In this document: positions 9,152 through 18,829 of the stretch, one piece after another
Position numbering within the stretch: the stretch's first letter is position 1
Layout of the letters: each line of letters opens with the position of its first letter
Source: Richelia sp. SL_2_1
GTDB lineage: Bacteria > Cyanobacteriota > Cyanobacteriia > Cyanobacteriales > Nostocaceae
Direction of reading: 5' to 3'
DNA length: 46,333 bases
NCBI GenBank assembly: GCA_012033205.1
Contig: JAAUSO010000036.1
Span: 1 to 46,333 of the forward strand
Notes under the pieces: generated by a model
Databases searched by the model: none
What the model saw: only the letters and a program-made list of their open reading frames with translations
Told to the model about the DNA's origin: nothing
Position numbers and translations under genes: made by a program

Positions 9152-9286
9152 CATTGGTAATGGGTAATTGGTAATGGGTAATTGGTAATTGGTAATTGGT
9201 AATTGGTAATTGGTAATTGGTAATTGGTAAATGGGTAATTAAAATCCGTGCAATCCTTTTTAATCCGTGATAAAAATCCGTGATTG
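9152..9286 (-). repeat. Composite dispersed repeat, right copy (inverted), with heptamer array
   Basis: About ten copies of a TTGGTAA heptamer (9154-9240) run into AATCCGTG blocks (9241-9285). The reverse complement reads ATCACGGATTAAAAAGGATT then GCACGGATTTTAATTACCC, the same composite as at 7567-7650. The pair therefore forms a long inverted repeat around the second DUF1822-type gene. Confidence 0.85.
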
Positions 9287-9393
9287 GTGATTGTAGACTG
9301 TGTTTTGATTAAGGCACCATAATGTTACTACCTGTTTATTTATGATTTATTTTTCACTTTAAACTTTAAAATTTAAACTCATTTTTTGTTCTA

Positions 9394-12209
9394 ATGTCTT
9401 TAGAATTCTCTCATCAAAATCTTCAAGGTTATTCTTTCAAAAATCAAGACTTAAAAGGAGCGGATTTTTCTTACTCGGATATTCGCGGTACTAATTTCAC
9501 GAATGCTATTTTAAAAGGTGCTAATTTCCATCATGCTGTTGCTGGAGTGCAAAATTTTCGAGTCATATTTTTGATGGCTTTCTCATTTTTTATGGCAGCA
9601 CTTTGTGGATATGCATCTGGATTAACAGGAATTATTGCTTCCCAATCTTTATCTTCTATTTACAGTGAAAGTACAAGTATCATTACTGGTATTAGTGGCA
9701 TTACAAATGATGTCGCATGGGTAACTTCTGTCATCATTTTGCACTACTAGGACTTTTCTTTATTGGTACTTTTTATCGAGGTTTTGCAGCAGATGTTTGG
9801 TTTATTTTGGCTGGTTCTGAAGCAGTAATTATCGTAATTGTAGGGCTAATTGCAGTTATTATTTGGGGAACATCTGGTTTAAAAGCTGCGGTTTTAGGGG
9901 CTTGGGGTGCCGCTGGAGCGGGACTTTGGTCTTTGGTTGGGGTTATTACTATCGCTTTAGTCGTATTTTGGTCTGCATCGGAATCTATTTTTGAAAAAAT
10001 ACTAAAAGTTGCAGCTTGGATTTTAGGTTTATCAACATCAATATTTATTTTTAGTGCTGTATTTCAAGTATCTAACATTGCTTTTTCATTAACTATAACC
10101 TTAGCTATTATTGTTAGTTTATTAGGCATTTACACCGGAATAAAAGCTTTAGCTGAAGATGAAAAATATCGTTTAATTCGCACTGTCGCTATTGTGATTT
10201 CTACTATTGGTGGAACAAATTTTTGCAATGCTAATTTAACTGATGCTAATTTATCTCATGCAATTTTAAAAAATACTAATTTTACAAATGCTATTTTAAT
10301 TCGCACTAACTTTCATTTGGCAAAACAACTGGAATTATCTAGAGTTAGAAACACAATTTTAAATAATTCTCAAGTAAGAAATTTAGTTGTTAGTAAAAAA
10401 GCTGCCAATAAATCATATCAAAATTGTAACCTCCAAGGCGCAAATCTTGCAAATGCAAACCTTAATGATATAAATTTCACCGAAGCAGATATTAGCTTAG
10501 CTACTTTTGCAAATGCTTGGTTAGAAAGAGCAAATTTAACAAAAGCTCAAGCATTAAATACTAATTTTCAACAAGCAAAATTAACCGCTGCTTGTTTGGA
10601 AGGTTGGAATATTGATAGCACTACCCAATTAGAAAAAACAATTTGTGATTATATATTTTTGCTGAATAATCATAAAGAACGTCGCCCAAGTAGTGGAGAA
10701 TTCGCATTAGGTGAATTTGCTAAATTATTTAAAATAGTATTAAATACTGTCGATTTAATTTTTCGTAACGGTTTAGATTTACAAGCTTTATCTACTGCTT
10801 TAATAAAAGTTAGGGAAGAAAATCCAGATACAGAAATTGCAATTCAAAGTATTGAAAATAAAGGAGATGGTGTTGTTGTTGTTCGAGTAGAAGTACCCGA
10901 ACATACTAATAAACAAAAAATTCATGCTGCATTTACTCAAAGTTATGAATTAGCATTACAAAGTTTAGAAGCAAGATATCAAGCAGAATTAGAAAGTAAA
11001 GAGGAACAAATCGCACTTTATCGTCAACATCAAACAGATTTAAGAAATTTAATGCAAATAGCTACTCCTAATAACGAAAAACAAGAAAAAGTAGTTATTC
11101 TCAACTTAAATGAAGGTGATTTAAATAGCGGTTTTACCGTAACATTGCGGATTGCTAAACAAGGAAATCATCCTTATTTTGAATCCAAAGGTAAATTACC
11201 ACCCGCACCAAAATTAAAAGAATATTATCATCAATGGCGAATAGTTTACCGTCAAAGCTTAGGAATCAATTTTCGTTTAGATATCCCCGATACACAGATA
11301 ACTAATATTAGTCGATGCGATTATTTTTATGAATGTTCTCTATTCGCGGACAAATTGCGAGAAAATATTAATTATTGGCTTAATTCCGATATATTTCGAC
11401 CAATAAAAGAACAACTACTTGAACAGTTAAATCCTACCGACTCGATTAGAATGATTCTGCAAACAGAAGATATTCAAGTGCGAAAATTACCCCTTCAATT
11501 GTGGAATTTTTTTGATAGATATCCCAAGGCTGAAATTGCTTTAAGCACTCCTACTTATCAAAGTAAAGAAAAAGTGATATCTACTCGAGGTAAAGTTAGA
11601 ATTCTGGCAATTTTAGGTAACAGTTGCGGAATTGATATTCAAAAAGATCGAGAATTATTAGAAAGTTTACCAAATGCAGAGGTTACTTTTTTAGTGGAGC
11701 CTCAAAGACAACAGTTAAATGATCAACTTTGGACACAATGTTGGAATATTCTGTTTTTTGCGGGGCATAGTTTTACTGGATTAAAAAACCACAGAAACTC
11801 TGAGTACACGGAGGAAAGAGATATAGAAAGGAAGTTAGAAGAAGAAGGGTATTTTTATCTTAATAAGTCTGATATTTTAACTATTTCGGAGTTGAAGTAT
11901 GCTTTGAAAAAAGCTATTGAAAAAGGTTTGGCTTTAGGGATATTTAATTCTTGTGATGGTTTGGGATTAGCTACGAGTTTAGCTGATTTACAGCTTCCGC
12001 AAATGATAGTTATGCGTGAGCCTCTACCGGATAAAGTCGCGCAAGAGTTTCTGAAAAATTTTTTACAAGAATATTCTCATGGGAAAACATTATATCAATC
12101 GGTAAGAGCCGGTAGAGAGAAGTTACAGGGTTTGGAAAATGAATTTCCTTGTGCTACTTGGTTACCAGTTATTTGTCAGAATCCGGGGGAAATTCCACCT
12201 TTATGGTGA
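9394..12209 (+). CDS. Pentapeptide-repeat membrane CHAT protease of module 2 (frameshifted)
   Basis: This is the paralogue of the protein at 3772. From the ATG at 9394 it reads the same pentapeptide start (NLQGYSFKNQDLKGADF) and first membrane segments, then stops at TAG 9748-9750. The rest continues in another frame as ALLGLFFIGTFYRG. One extra T in the TTTT at 9737-9740 restores about 938 residues, close to the 930 of copy 1. Next come membrane segments, further pentapeptides, the RRPSSGEF and NTVDLIFRNGLDLQALS module, a coiled coil, and a CHAT domain. His792 in FFAGHSF and Cys854 in NSCDGLG are both kept. The His-Cys spacing is 62 residues against 45 in copy 1, because of a 17-residue insertion of repeat DNA. 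Confidence 0.75.
11785..11835 (+). repeat. Repeat-derived insertion inside the CHAT domain
   Basis: AACCACAGAAACTCTGAGTA followed by CACGGAGGAAAGAGA resembles a dispersed ACCACAGAGACACAGAGG-like repeat I know from cyanobacterial intergenic regions. Here it lies in frame in the second CHAT gene, just after GHSF, and adds about 17 residues absent from copy 1. The exact ends are uncertain by a few bases. Confidence 0.6.
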
Positions 12210-12218
12210 TAATTTTCT

Positions 12219-12629
12219 TTAATTTTGAGCAACCCAATTTTCTAAATAAATTTCTTCAATCCGAGCCATATCCGAATCATTAGAAACCAAAATCAACCCA
12301 CGTGTAATAGCAGTGGCAGCAATTAAAACATCAGCATCTTGAATTGCTCTACCTTTGTTCTTTAAATTAGCATGAATTCTACAAGCGGTTTCGATAATTT
12401 CTATATCTAAATATAAAATAGGATATATTCGGAACAATGAGTTGAAATCGGCTAACTGTCTTGTAGCATTTAAAGCTAAAAGACCTCTGTTAATCTCGTA
12501 ATAAGTTATACAGCTTACAAATACTTTTTTTCCTAAACGACGTACCTCTTCTAATTTCCGATTTACCCCTAAATTTCTTTTTTTCAGTATGTAACTGACA
12601 ATATTAGTATCTAATAAATAATCAACCAC
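12219..12629 (-). CDS. vapC: VapC-like PIN-domain toxin
   Basis: This 136-residue protein has the PIN-domain acidic set: Asp in LLDTN at the N-terminus, Glu in the YEINRG motif in the middle, and Asp residues in QDADVLIAATA and SNDSDM near the end. PIN toxins are Mg2+-dependent RNases that cut tRNA or rRNA. It starts with GTG at 12629, two bases after the stop of the upstream antitoxin gene, which fits the usual antitoxin-toxin operon. It converges on the second CHAT gene, with only 9 bp between the stops. Confidence 0.9.
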   Translation of the reverse strand: MVDYLLDTNIVSYILKKRNLGVNRKLEEVRRLGKKVFVSCITYYEINRGLLALNATRQLADFNSLFRIYPILYLDIEIIETACRIHANLKNKGRAIQDADVLIAATAITRGLILVSNDSDMARIEEIYLENWVAQN

Positions 12630-12631
12630 TA

Positions 12632-12925
12632 CTATCTACCTTCCACAGCTTCATCAAAGATTGCAATTTCTTCTGGTGTTAAATCGTTTAACGTGCCTGA
12701 AACTGCTTCGACTACAAGAATGCTGTCAATTCTTTTTGTTAAATCATCATTTTTAATTGCCCTAAATTCTTCAGAGGAAAATTCTCCAAATAAATCTACT
12801 AACATTTCTACCATTTCTGCTTTGTTCAATTTTACTTGATAGAGGCTATTCTCTTGAATTAGTTTTTCTACTATCGGTAAAATTCGATTTTCAAGTTCGG
12901 GATTTTGGCTTTTAACTTCTTGCAT
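12632..12925 (-). CDS. Antitoxin partner of the PIN toxin
   Basis: This 97-residue acidic protein is encoded directly upstream of, and almost touching, the PIN toxin gene. I see no classical ribbon-helix-helix or AbrB signature. The sequence is mostly predicted helix (VEKLIQENSLYQVKLNKAEM, VEMLVDLFGEF), with an acidic end (LTPEEIAIFDEAVEG) that could wrap the toxin. The antitoxin role is inferred from position, size and charge. The ATG at 12925 is preceded by a purine-rich GGAGTTA. Confidence 0.7.
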   Translation of the reverse strand: MQEVKSQNPELENRILPIVEKLIQENSLYQVKLNKAEMVEMLVDLFGEFSSEEFRAIKNDDLTKRIDSILVVEAVSGTLNDLTPEEIAIFDEAVEGR

Positions 12926-13088
12926 AATTAACTCCTATTCTTTTTCATTTTCTAAAATATCTATTTATTTAATTTAACATAGTGTCCTTTCACCTTGCCT
13001 CCTCTCACCCAGTTATAAAACTATTCCCCCCAACCCCCCAACCCTACCTAAACGATTAATGAAAGCACAAGTAATTACTATTAGTAAA

Positions 13089-13117
13089 CAAAAAAGGCGG
13101 ACTTATTTAGCCCACCT
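13089..13117 (-). terminator. Rho-independent terminator behind tkt
   Basis: On the minus strand AGGTGGGCT, loop AAATA and AGTCCGCCT form a nine-pair stem with two G-U pairs, followed directly by six T. It lies about 35 bases behind the tkt stop. Confidence 0.8.
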
Positions 13118-13151
13118 CAAAAAAGAATTATTTAATTATTCAACTTACAAA

Positions 13152-15170
13152 TTAACCCAAAACTTTCTTTGCAGTTGCTACGACATTATCAACGTTGAAA
13201 CCGAATTTATCCAGACAAACGGCACCAGGAGCGGAAGCACCAAATCTATCGATGCCTACCGTCGCACCATGCATACCAACGTATTTGTGCCAGCCAAAAC
13301 TAGCAGCAGCTTCTACCGATACACGCTTGCTGACAGATGCGGGTAAAACTGATTCTTTGTAAGATTGATCTTGCTCTTCAAATAATTCCCAAGAAGGCAT
13401 AGAAACTACGCGGACTTTCTTACCTTCAGCAGAAAGTTTTTCAGCAGCACCAACACACAGCTGTACTTCCGAACCAGTACCCATCAAAATGATATCTGGA
13501 GTTCCATCACAATCTACTAAGATATAAGCACCTTTGGTAGCTTTTTCGATAGAAGTACCATTCAAATTGGGTACATTTTGACGAGTGAACGCTAATAAGG
13601 TTGGGTCTTTTTTCTTAGCTCTCTCAATAGCTACTTTGTAAGCCCCAGAAACTTCATTTCCATCTGCGGGACGAATTACTGTTAAGTTAGGAATAGCTCT
13701 TAATGAAGCCAAAGTTTCAATTGGTTGGTGTGTGGGACCATCTTCACCTTGTCCGATGGAATCGTGAGTCATTACCCAAATCGATCCAGCGTGAGACAGC
13801 GCAGATAAACGGATCGCAGCACGCATATAGTCGGTGAAAATTAAGAAGGTAGCACCATAAGGAATTAATCCCGAATCGTGCAGCGCAATTCCGTTACAAA
13901 TCGCACCCATACCATGTTCGCGTACACCGAAGTGGACGTTACGATTTTGGTATTGTCCTTTTTGAAATTCCCCTTCTCCCTTAATTTCAGTTAAGTTAGA
14001 GTGAGTTAAGTCAGCCGAACCACCGATTAACTCCGGTAATACTGATGCTAATTTATTCAAACAACCTTCAGAGTATTTACGAGTTGCTAAACCTTTGTCT
14101 TCGGGGGTGAATGTAGGTAATACTTTATCCCAACCATCGGGAAGAGTACCGTTCAAATAACGCTCAAATTCTGCCGCTTCTTGAGCATATTTTGATTTAT
14201 AGTTAGCAAAAGTCTTGTTCCACTCATCTTCATAAGCAGCACCACGCTCTACAGCTTTACGCATATGGTTGAGAGCATCTTCTGGTACTTCAAAAGGTTC
14301 GTGTTGCCAACCCAAGTTTTCGCGGGTAAGTTTGATTTCATCAGCACCAAGAGCAGCACCGTGAATACCTGCGGTATTTTGCTTGTTGGGCGCACCGTAA
14401 CCGATGGTGGTTGTCACCTTAATCATGGTGGGCTTATCGGTGACAGATTTAGCTTCTTCAATCGCTTTCGCAATTGCGTCTAAATCGTTATTACCATCCT
14501 TAACGTGTAAAACGTGCCAGCCATAAGCTTCAAAGCGCTTGGAAACATCTTCAGTGAATGCTACGTCGGTGGAACCATCGATGGAGATGTGGTTGTCGTC
14601 GTACAGCGCGATTAGTTTACCTAAACCTTGGTGTCCGGCAAAAGAACAAGCTTCTCCAGATACCCCTTCCATGTTACAACCGTCACCCACAATTACGTAG
14701 GTGTAGTGATCAACAATTTTAGCATCGGGTTTGTTGTATTTTGCAGCAAGATGTGCTTCTGCCATTGCCAAACCTACACCATTAGCAATTCCCTGACCCA
14801 AAGGTCCGGTAGTCACTTCTACCCCTGCTGTCATGAAGTTTTCGGGGTGTCCGGGAGTATTGGATTCCCACTGACGGAAATTTTTGATATCTTCTATGGT
14901 GACACTATCGAAGCCCGCTAAATAAAGCAGAGCATACTGCAACATAGAACCATGACCGGCGGATAAAACAAAGCGATCGCGATTGAACCATTTGGGATTT
15001 TTGGGGTTAAAGCGCATAAATTGGTCCCATAGCACGAACGCCATTGGCGCAGCGCCCATAGGTAATCCGGGGTGACCGGATTTGGCTTTTTCCACGGCAT
15101 CAACTGCTAAAAAGCGAATTGAGTTAATACAAAGTTGTTCGAGGGTTTGGGTTTGGGTTGCAACAGCCAT
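13152..15170 (-). CDS. tkt: Transketolase
   Basis: This 672-residue thiamine-diphosphate enzyme moves two-carbon ketol units between sugar phosphates in the Calvin cycle and the pentose phosphate pathway. Visible family signatures are [14 protein letters not shown], the ThDP-binding [21 protein letters not shown], and the pyrimidine-domain block [34 protein letters not shown] follows it. Length and both ends match the family. It is the last gene of acpP-fabF-tkt, an order conserved in cyanobacteria, and is followed by a good terminator at 13089-13117. The 326-bp gap from fabF leaves room for its own promoter. Confidence 0.98.
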   Translation of the reverse strand: MAVATQTQTLEQLCINSIRFLAVDAVEKAKSGHPGLPMGAAPMAFVLWDQFMRFNPKNPKWFNRDRFVLSAGHGSMLQYALLYLAGFDSVTIEDIKNFRQWESNTPGHPENFMTAGVEVTTGPLGQGIANGVGLAMAEAHLAAKYNKPDAKIVDHYTYVIVGDGCNMEGVSGEACSFAGHQGLGKLIALYDDNHISIDGSTDVAFTEDVSKRFEAYGWHVLHVKDGNNDLDAIAKAIEEAKSVTDKPTMIKVTTTIGYGAPNKQNTAGIHGAALGADEIKLTRENLGWQHEPFEVPEDALNHMRKAVERGAAYEDEWNKTFANYKSKYAQEAAEFERYLNGTLPDGWDKVLPTFTPEDKGLATRKYSEGCLNKLASVLPELIGGSADLTHSNLTEIKGEGEFQKGQYQNRNVHFGVREHGMGAICNGIALHDSGLIPYGATFLIFTDYMRAAIRLSALSHAGSIWVMTHDSIGQGEDGPTHQPIETLASLRAIPNLTVIRPADGNEVSGAYKVAIERAKKKDPTLLAFTRQNVPNLNGTSIEKATKGAYILVDCDGTPDIILMGTGSEVQLCVGAAEKLSAEGKKVRVVSMPSWELFEEQDQSYKESVLPASVSKRVSVEAAASFGWHKYVGMHGATVGIDRFGASAPGAVCLDKFGFNVDNVVATAKKVLG

Positions 15171-15496
15171 AATACGATTGTTTTTAACGACGTTAGGTTT
15201 CTGTTAATAGCTCTGTGTGTAGCTTGCTTCGGGTCATTTTTAAATTTTCCCAGCAGAGCTATATTCTTATCATCCCACTACTCCCTGTTGACAGACAAGA
15301 AGTAGGTAAACAAGAATTTAGGATGGGACTTGGGTTTAATTGTATAGAGGATTGCTACAGTTATTCCGTTTTTAATTAAACTAATTTGTCCAGCAAGGTG
15401 TATCTGCACCCTGCTGAAACCTCTACAAACAAGTGTTAAAGATGAAAAATGAAGAATAAATTTTTAGTTCGTACTTCATACTTCATGCTTCCTTTC
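15171..15496. other. Spacer between fabF and tkt
   Basis: No gene is seen in these 326 bp. Near the fabF end there is a short run of ACTTCAT-type heptamers (about 15469-15489). The part next to tkt probably holds a tkt promoter or leader, but I could not identify clear -35/-10 boxes. Confidence 0.5.
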
Positions 15497-16746
15497 TCAG
15501 ACGTACTTCTTAAAAGCCAGAGTGACATTGTGACCACCAAAACCAAAGGAATTAGATAGCGCAACCTCAATATCTTGGGCGCGACTTTCATTGGCGACAT
15601 AATCCAAATCGCATTCTGGATCTGGATTGTCCAAATTGATTGTGGGTGGAATGCGATGATTGGCGATCGCCAATACTGTTGCGACACCTTCAATACCTCC
15701 AGAACCGCCCAAAAGATGACCAGTCATGGATTTGGTAGAACTAATTGCTATTTTATAAGCGTGTTCTCCCAGGGCTTTTTTCATGGCAGCAGTTTCGGTG
15801 GGGTCGTTAATAGGAGTGCTGGTACCGTGAGCATTGATGTAAGTTACTTGTTCAGCAGTAATTCCGCCATCTTTGAGGGCTAGCTCGATGGCTCTTGCAG
15901 CTCCGATTCCACCAGGGACTGGTGAAGTCATATGATAAGCGTCACAAGTCATACCATAGCCAATCATTTCGGCGTAAATTTTCGCCCCACGACTTAAAGC
16001 GTGTTCGAGTTCTTCCAAAATCAAAATTCCGGCACCTTCACCCATGACAAACCCATCACGGTCTTTGTCAAAAGGACGACTGGCTTTTTTGGGGTCGTGA
16101 TTGCGTGTAGAAAGGGTTCTGGCAGCAGCAAATCCAGCAATTGATAAAGGTGTAATTGCGGATTCACATCCACCACAAATCATTGCTTGAGCATATCCAT
16201 CTTGAATGATCCGAAAAGCATCACCGATAGCATTAGAACCTGCGGCACAGGCTGTTACCGGACAAGAATTTGGTCCTTTAGCACCAAGATGAATTGCTGT
16301 TAAGCCAGCAGCCATATTAGCAATCATCATCGGTACCATAAAAGGACTACAGCGCTCCGGACCGCGATTCAGATAGATACTTTGCTGCTCTTCCATGACC
16401 TTGATACCGCCAATGCCAGAACCAAGCATAATCCCTACTTGTTCGGCATTCAGGTCATTAATAACTAATTGGGCATCAGCAAGAGCTTGTTTTGATGCCG
16501 AAACTCCGAGTTGAGCAAAGCGAGCCATACGCTTAGCTTCTTTTCGATCCATATAATCATGTGGATCGAAATCTTTACTTCACCAGCGATGCGGCAATCA
16601 TGGTTTGAGGCATCAAATAAAGTAATTTCATCAATACCATTACGACCACTCGCCAATCCTTCCCAATATTGCTCTGGTGTGTTACCAATCGGTGTAATCG
16701 CACCAATACCAGTTACAACAACGCGCTTACGTTTAAATTCTGTCAT
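15497..16746 (-). CDS. fabF: 3-oxoacyl-ACP synthase II (frameshifted in this sequence)
   Basis: FabF condenses malonyl-ACP with acyl-ACP in fatty acid elongation. The N-terminus ([17 protein letters not shown]) is read from 16746 to AGEVK. The frame then changes near 16572, where VKISIHMI should be [18 protein letters not shown]. One extra C (plus strand) after the ATC at about 16570-16573 restores a 416-residue protein of normal length. The active-site Cys ([12 protein letters not shown]) and both His motifs ([11 protein letters not shown] and [13 protein letters not shown]) are present. FabF is expected to be essential and the rest is perfectly conserved, so the break is probably a sequencing deletion. 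It sits between acpP and tkt. Confidence 0.93.
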
Positions 16747-16942
16747 GATGATATTTATGGTGGCTCAACAAGCGCCGCAGTTCAACAACTAAAAAATTAT
16801 TAATTGGAAATTAGGAACTAAGGAGAAGAGAATTTTAATAGTTAGCATGACTAAAAAGTTTTGCTCGGTTTTTTTGACTAACCTTTTTCTATTAACTTGT
16901 CACCGTACCTTGTCCCCAATTTCCAATTATTTATCCTTTGTG

Positions 16943-17194
16943 CTAGGCGGATGCGGCGACTTTATTGCTAATGTAGTCAACCGCCTCTTGAACTGTAGTA
17001 ATTTTTTCGGCAGCTTCGTCGGGAATTTCAATATCAAATTCCTCTTCTAAAGCCATTACTAATTCCACCGTGTCCAAAGAATCTGCTCCTAAGTCATTAG
17101 CAAAATTAGCATTTGGGGTGATTTTCTCATCCTCAACTCCTAACTGTTCGGCAACAATTTCCTTGACTTTTTCAAAAATGGACGCTTGACTCAT
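16943..17194 (-). CDS. acpP: Acyl carrier protein
   Basis: This 83-residue acidic protein carries growing acyl chains on phosphopantetheine bound to Ser39 in [10 protein letters not shown]. Length, charge and the four-helix pattern ([35 protein letters not shown]) match the family. It is the first gene of acpP-fabF-tkt; a GAGG lies about 12 bases before the ATG. The spacer to fabF is 196 bp and shows no clear terminator. Confidence 0.98.
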   Translation of the reverse strand: MSQASIFEKVKEIVAEQLGVEDEKITPNANFANDLGADSLDTVELVMALEEEFDIEIPDEAAEKITTVQEAVDYISNKVAASA

Positions 17195-17679
17195 AGATTC
17201 TAATACCTCTAAGGGTTGCTATATTCTGCTCTTGATGGATATCACCTTTTGAGCATATACATCTTATCGGAAAGCGCGTTCGGATACACGATATATATGT
17301 TTGGGGGACAGCAATTGTTACTAAGTTTATTCCTTTATTTCTCATTGATGTTGCTTGACATAGTTCATACCACTAACCCACGCACTTCGACTTCGGATAA
17401 AACAGTAATGGAGGAGTAGTCCACAAAGGGAACTTTGCCTGGATTTTATGCAATTTACTACTCCCTACTCCCTGACCCCACGATTACTAGTAAGCATCAT
17501 CAACTATAAAGGATAAAGAACTTGATAATACAAGCGCCCATATAGAGTACGGTTAACTTTGTACTCCATACTTAGAACTGCCTCTGGTGTTGGAAAGTTT
17601 GACGAAGAACATCTTCCCCCAAGACTTCCAAGACCTCAACTTTCCCTTTTCCAATTAATCAAATTGTATTCTATTCCAA
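17195..17679. other. Divergent promoter region of acpP and the HdrB-like gene
   Basis: This 485-bp stretch lies between two divergent genes and should hold both promoters. Short frames inside it lack a ribosome-binding site and any recognisable protein pattern. Near the centre is an ACTCCCTACTCCCTG run, a short-repeat type also seen at 15281. No riboswitch or clear promoter boxes were identified. Confidence 0.45.
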
Positions 17680-18570
17680 ATGCTTAAATACGCTTATTTT
17701 CCAGGTTGTGTTGCTCAAGGTGCCTGCCGAGAGCTACATTCTTCTACTGTCGCTCTTTCCAAAGCTTTAGATATTGAACTGATTGAACTCAAAAAAGCAG
17801 CTTGTTGCGGTTCTGGTACTTTCAAGGAAGATTCCCAACTATTAGAAGATACAGTCAATGCCCGTAATATTTCTTTAGCGGAAGAGTTGAATCTACCTCT
17901 ATTAACTCATTGCAGTACTTGCCAAGGTGTTATCGGTCATGTAGATGAACGTCTCAAAGCTTGCACAGAAAATAATCCGGCTTACTTAAATAAAGTTAAC
18001 AGTTTGTTGCAAAAAGAAAGCTGTTCACCTTATCGCGGAACTACCGAAGTCAAGCATATTCTTTATGCTTTAGTCAAGGATTATGGTTTAGAAGAAATCG
18101 AAAAACGGGTGACAAAAAAGCTAACTAATCTCAAATGTGCGGCTTTTTATGGTTGCTATTTACTACGCGCTCAAAATGTCCCTGAAGATGATCCTTTCAA
18201 ACCAGAAGCGATGGAAAATGTTTTCCGCATGGTGGGAGCAACTCCGATTCATTACCGAGGTCGTACTCAATGTTGCGGATGGCCACTTTCTAGTTATGCT
18301 ACCACCCAATCTTTCCAAATGGCGGGTAAACATATCCAAGAAGCCATAGAAGCCGGTGCTGATTGTATGGTTACTCCTTGTCCTTTGTGTCATCTCAATT
18401 TAGATTCTCGTCAGCCAGAAGTTGAAAAAGTCATCGGACATAAGTTGGGTTTACCAGTGCTACATTTACCGCAATTAATCGCTTTAGCTCTCGGTGTTAG
18501 TCCCCAAGAACTTGGTTTACAAAGACATATTGTTTCTACTAAACCAATTTTAGAAAAATTAGGATTTTGA
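17680..18570 (+). CDS. HdrB-like CCG-domain Fe-S protein
   Basis: This 296-residue protein has two CCG (cysteine-rich) domains of the HdrB/SdhE type. In the N-terminal half are FPGC, AACCGSG and HCSTCQG; in the C-terminal half are FYGCYLL, QCCGWPL and TPCPLCH. Such domains bind a non-cubane [4Fe-4S] cluster and act in disulfide or quinone-linked electron transfer. In cyanobacteria a stand-alone copy is commonly annotated as heterodisulfide reductase subunit B family. No HdrA, HdrC or sdh gene is near, so partner and reaction are open. It starts at an ATG after a short AT-rich leader with no strong Shine-Dalgarno. Confidence 0.88.
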   Translation: MLKYAYFPGCVAQGACRELHSSTVALSKALDIELIELKKAACCGSGTFKEDSQLLEDTVNARNISLAEELNLPLLTHCSTCQGVIGHVDERLKACTENNPAYLNKVNSLLQKESCSPYRGTTEVKHILYALVKDYGLEEIEKRVTKKLTNLKCAAFYGCYLLRAQNVPEDDPFKPEAMENVFRMVGATPIHYRGRTQCCGWPLSSYATTQSFQMAGKHIQEAIEAGADCMVTPCPLCHLNLDSRQPEVEKVIGHKLGLPVLHLPQLIALALGVSPQELGLQRHIVSTKPILEKLGF

Positions 18571-18641
18571 CTGAAAATCAAATGATTTAAGTTTGATTCA
18601 ATTCACCGGAATGCACCAATTTTAATCACCGGAGGACGATT

Positions 18642-18705
18642 AGAAGTCGGGTTTTTATGTTTAATACCTGTTAGAAAAGACAATCCTCCTAAAAACCCGA
18701 CTTCT
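18642..18705. repeat. AGAAGTCGGGTTTTTA palindromic element, copy 1
   Basis: The left arm AGAAGTCGGGTTTTTA and the right arm TAAAAACCCGACTTCT are perfect inverse copies around a 32-base loop. It lies between the convergent HdrB-like and lpxD genes and could fold as a bidirectional terminator. Similar elements are at 30703, 35846, 41019 and 41104. Confidence 0.85.
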
Positions 18706-18716
18706 TATCCAAAATT

Positions 18717-18743
18717 AGAAGTCGGGTTTTTATGTTTAATACC
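18717..18743. repeat. Half copy of the AGAAGTCGGG element
   Basis: The 27 bases starting AGAAGTCGGGTTTTTATG are identical to the left end of the element at 18642, but no right arm follows. It is a truncated or duplicated half element. Confidence 0.8.
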
Positions 18744-18787
18744 GAACATATTTATGACTCGCGAATAGAGAGCAAAAAAGAGTTAAA

Positions 18788-18826
18788 AAAATAAAACAAC
18801 AAAATAAAACAACAAAATAAAACAAC
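18788..18826. repeat. Three perfect tandem copies of a 13-mer (AAAATAAAACAAC)
   Basis: The unit AAAATAAAACAAC occurs exactly three times in a row, ending four bases from the lpxD stop codon. Two other exact 3 x 13-bp arrays, of different sequence, are at 25476 and 44015. Confidence 0.9.
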
Positions 18827-18829
18827 AAA

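Noticed and set aside
9154-9240. CRISPR array
   Set aside because: The repeats are contiguous heptamers without spacers; they are short tandem repeats.
7900-9760. Programmed -1 ribosomal frameshifting in the two module 2 genes
   Set aside because: Neither site has a canonical X-XXY-YYZ slippery heptamer in frame, module 1 genes are unbroken, and the same kind of break occurs in fabF and other unrelated genes, which favours sequence errors.
1559-12209. Prophage or integrative element carrying the modules
   Set aside because: No integrase, structural phage gene, tRNA or attachment-site direct repeats were found around the region.
13059-13346. Plus-strand 95-codon frame over the tkt end
   Set aside because: It runs antisense to the conserved transketolase C-terminus and through the tkt terminator, with no protein pattern of its own.
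17216-17419. 67-codon plus-strand frame between acpP and the HdrB-like gene
   Set aside because: No ribosome-binding site, low-quality composition and no recognisable family; it lies in a promoter region.
18642-18743. Intact transposable element (MITE) with target duplications
   Set aside because: The AGAAGTCGGG elements have inverse arms, but I could not find consistent flanking target duplications, so they are called repeats only.
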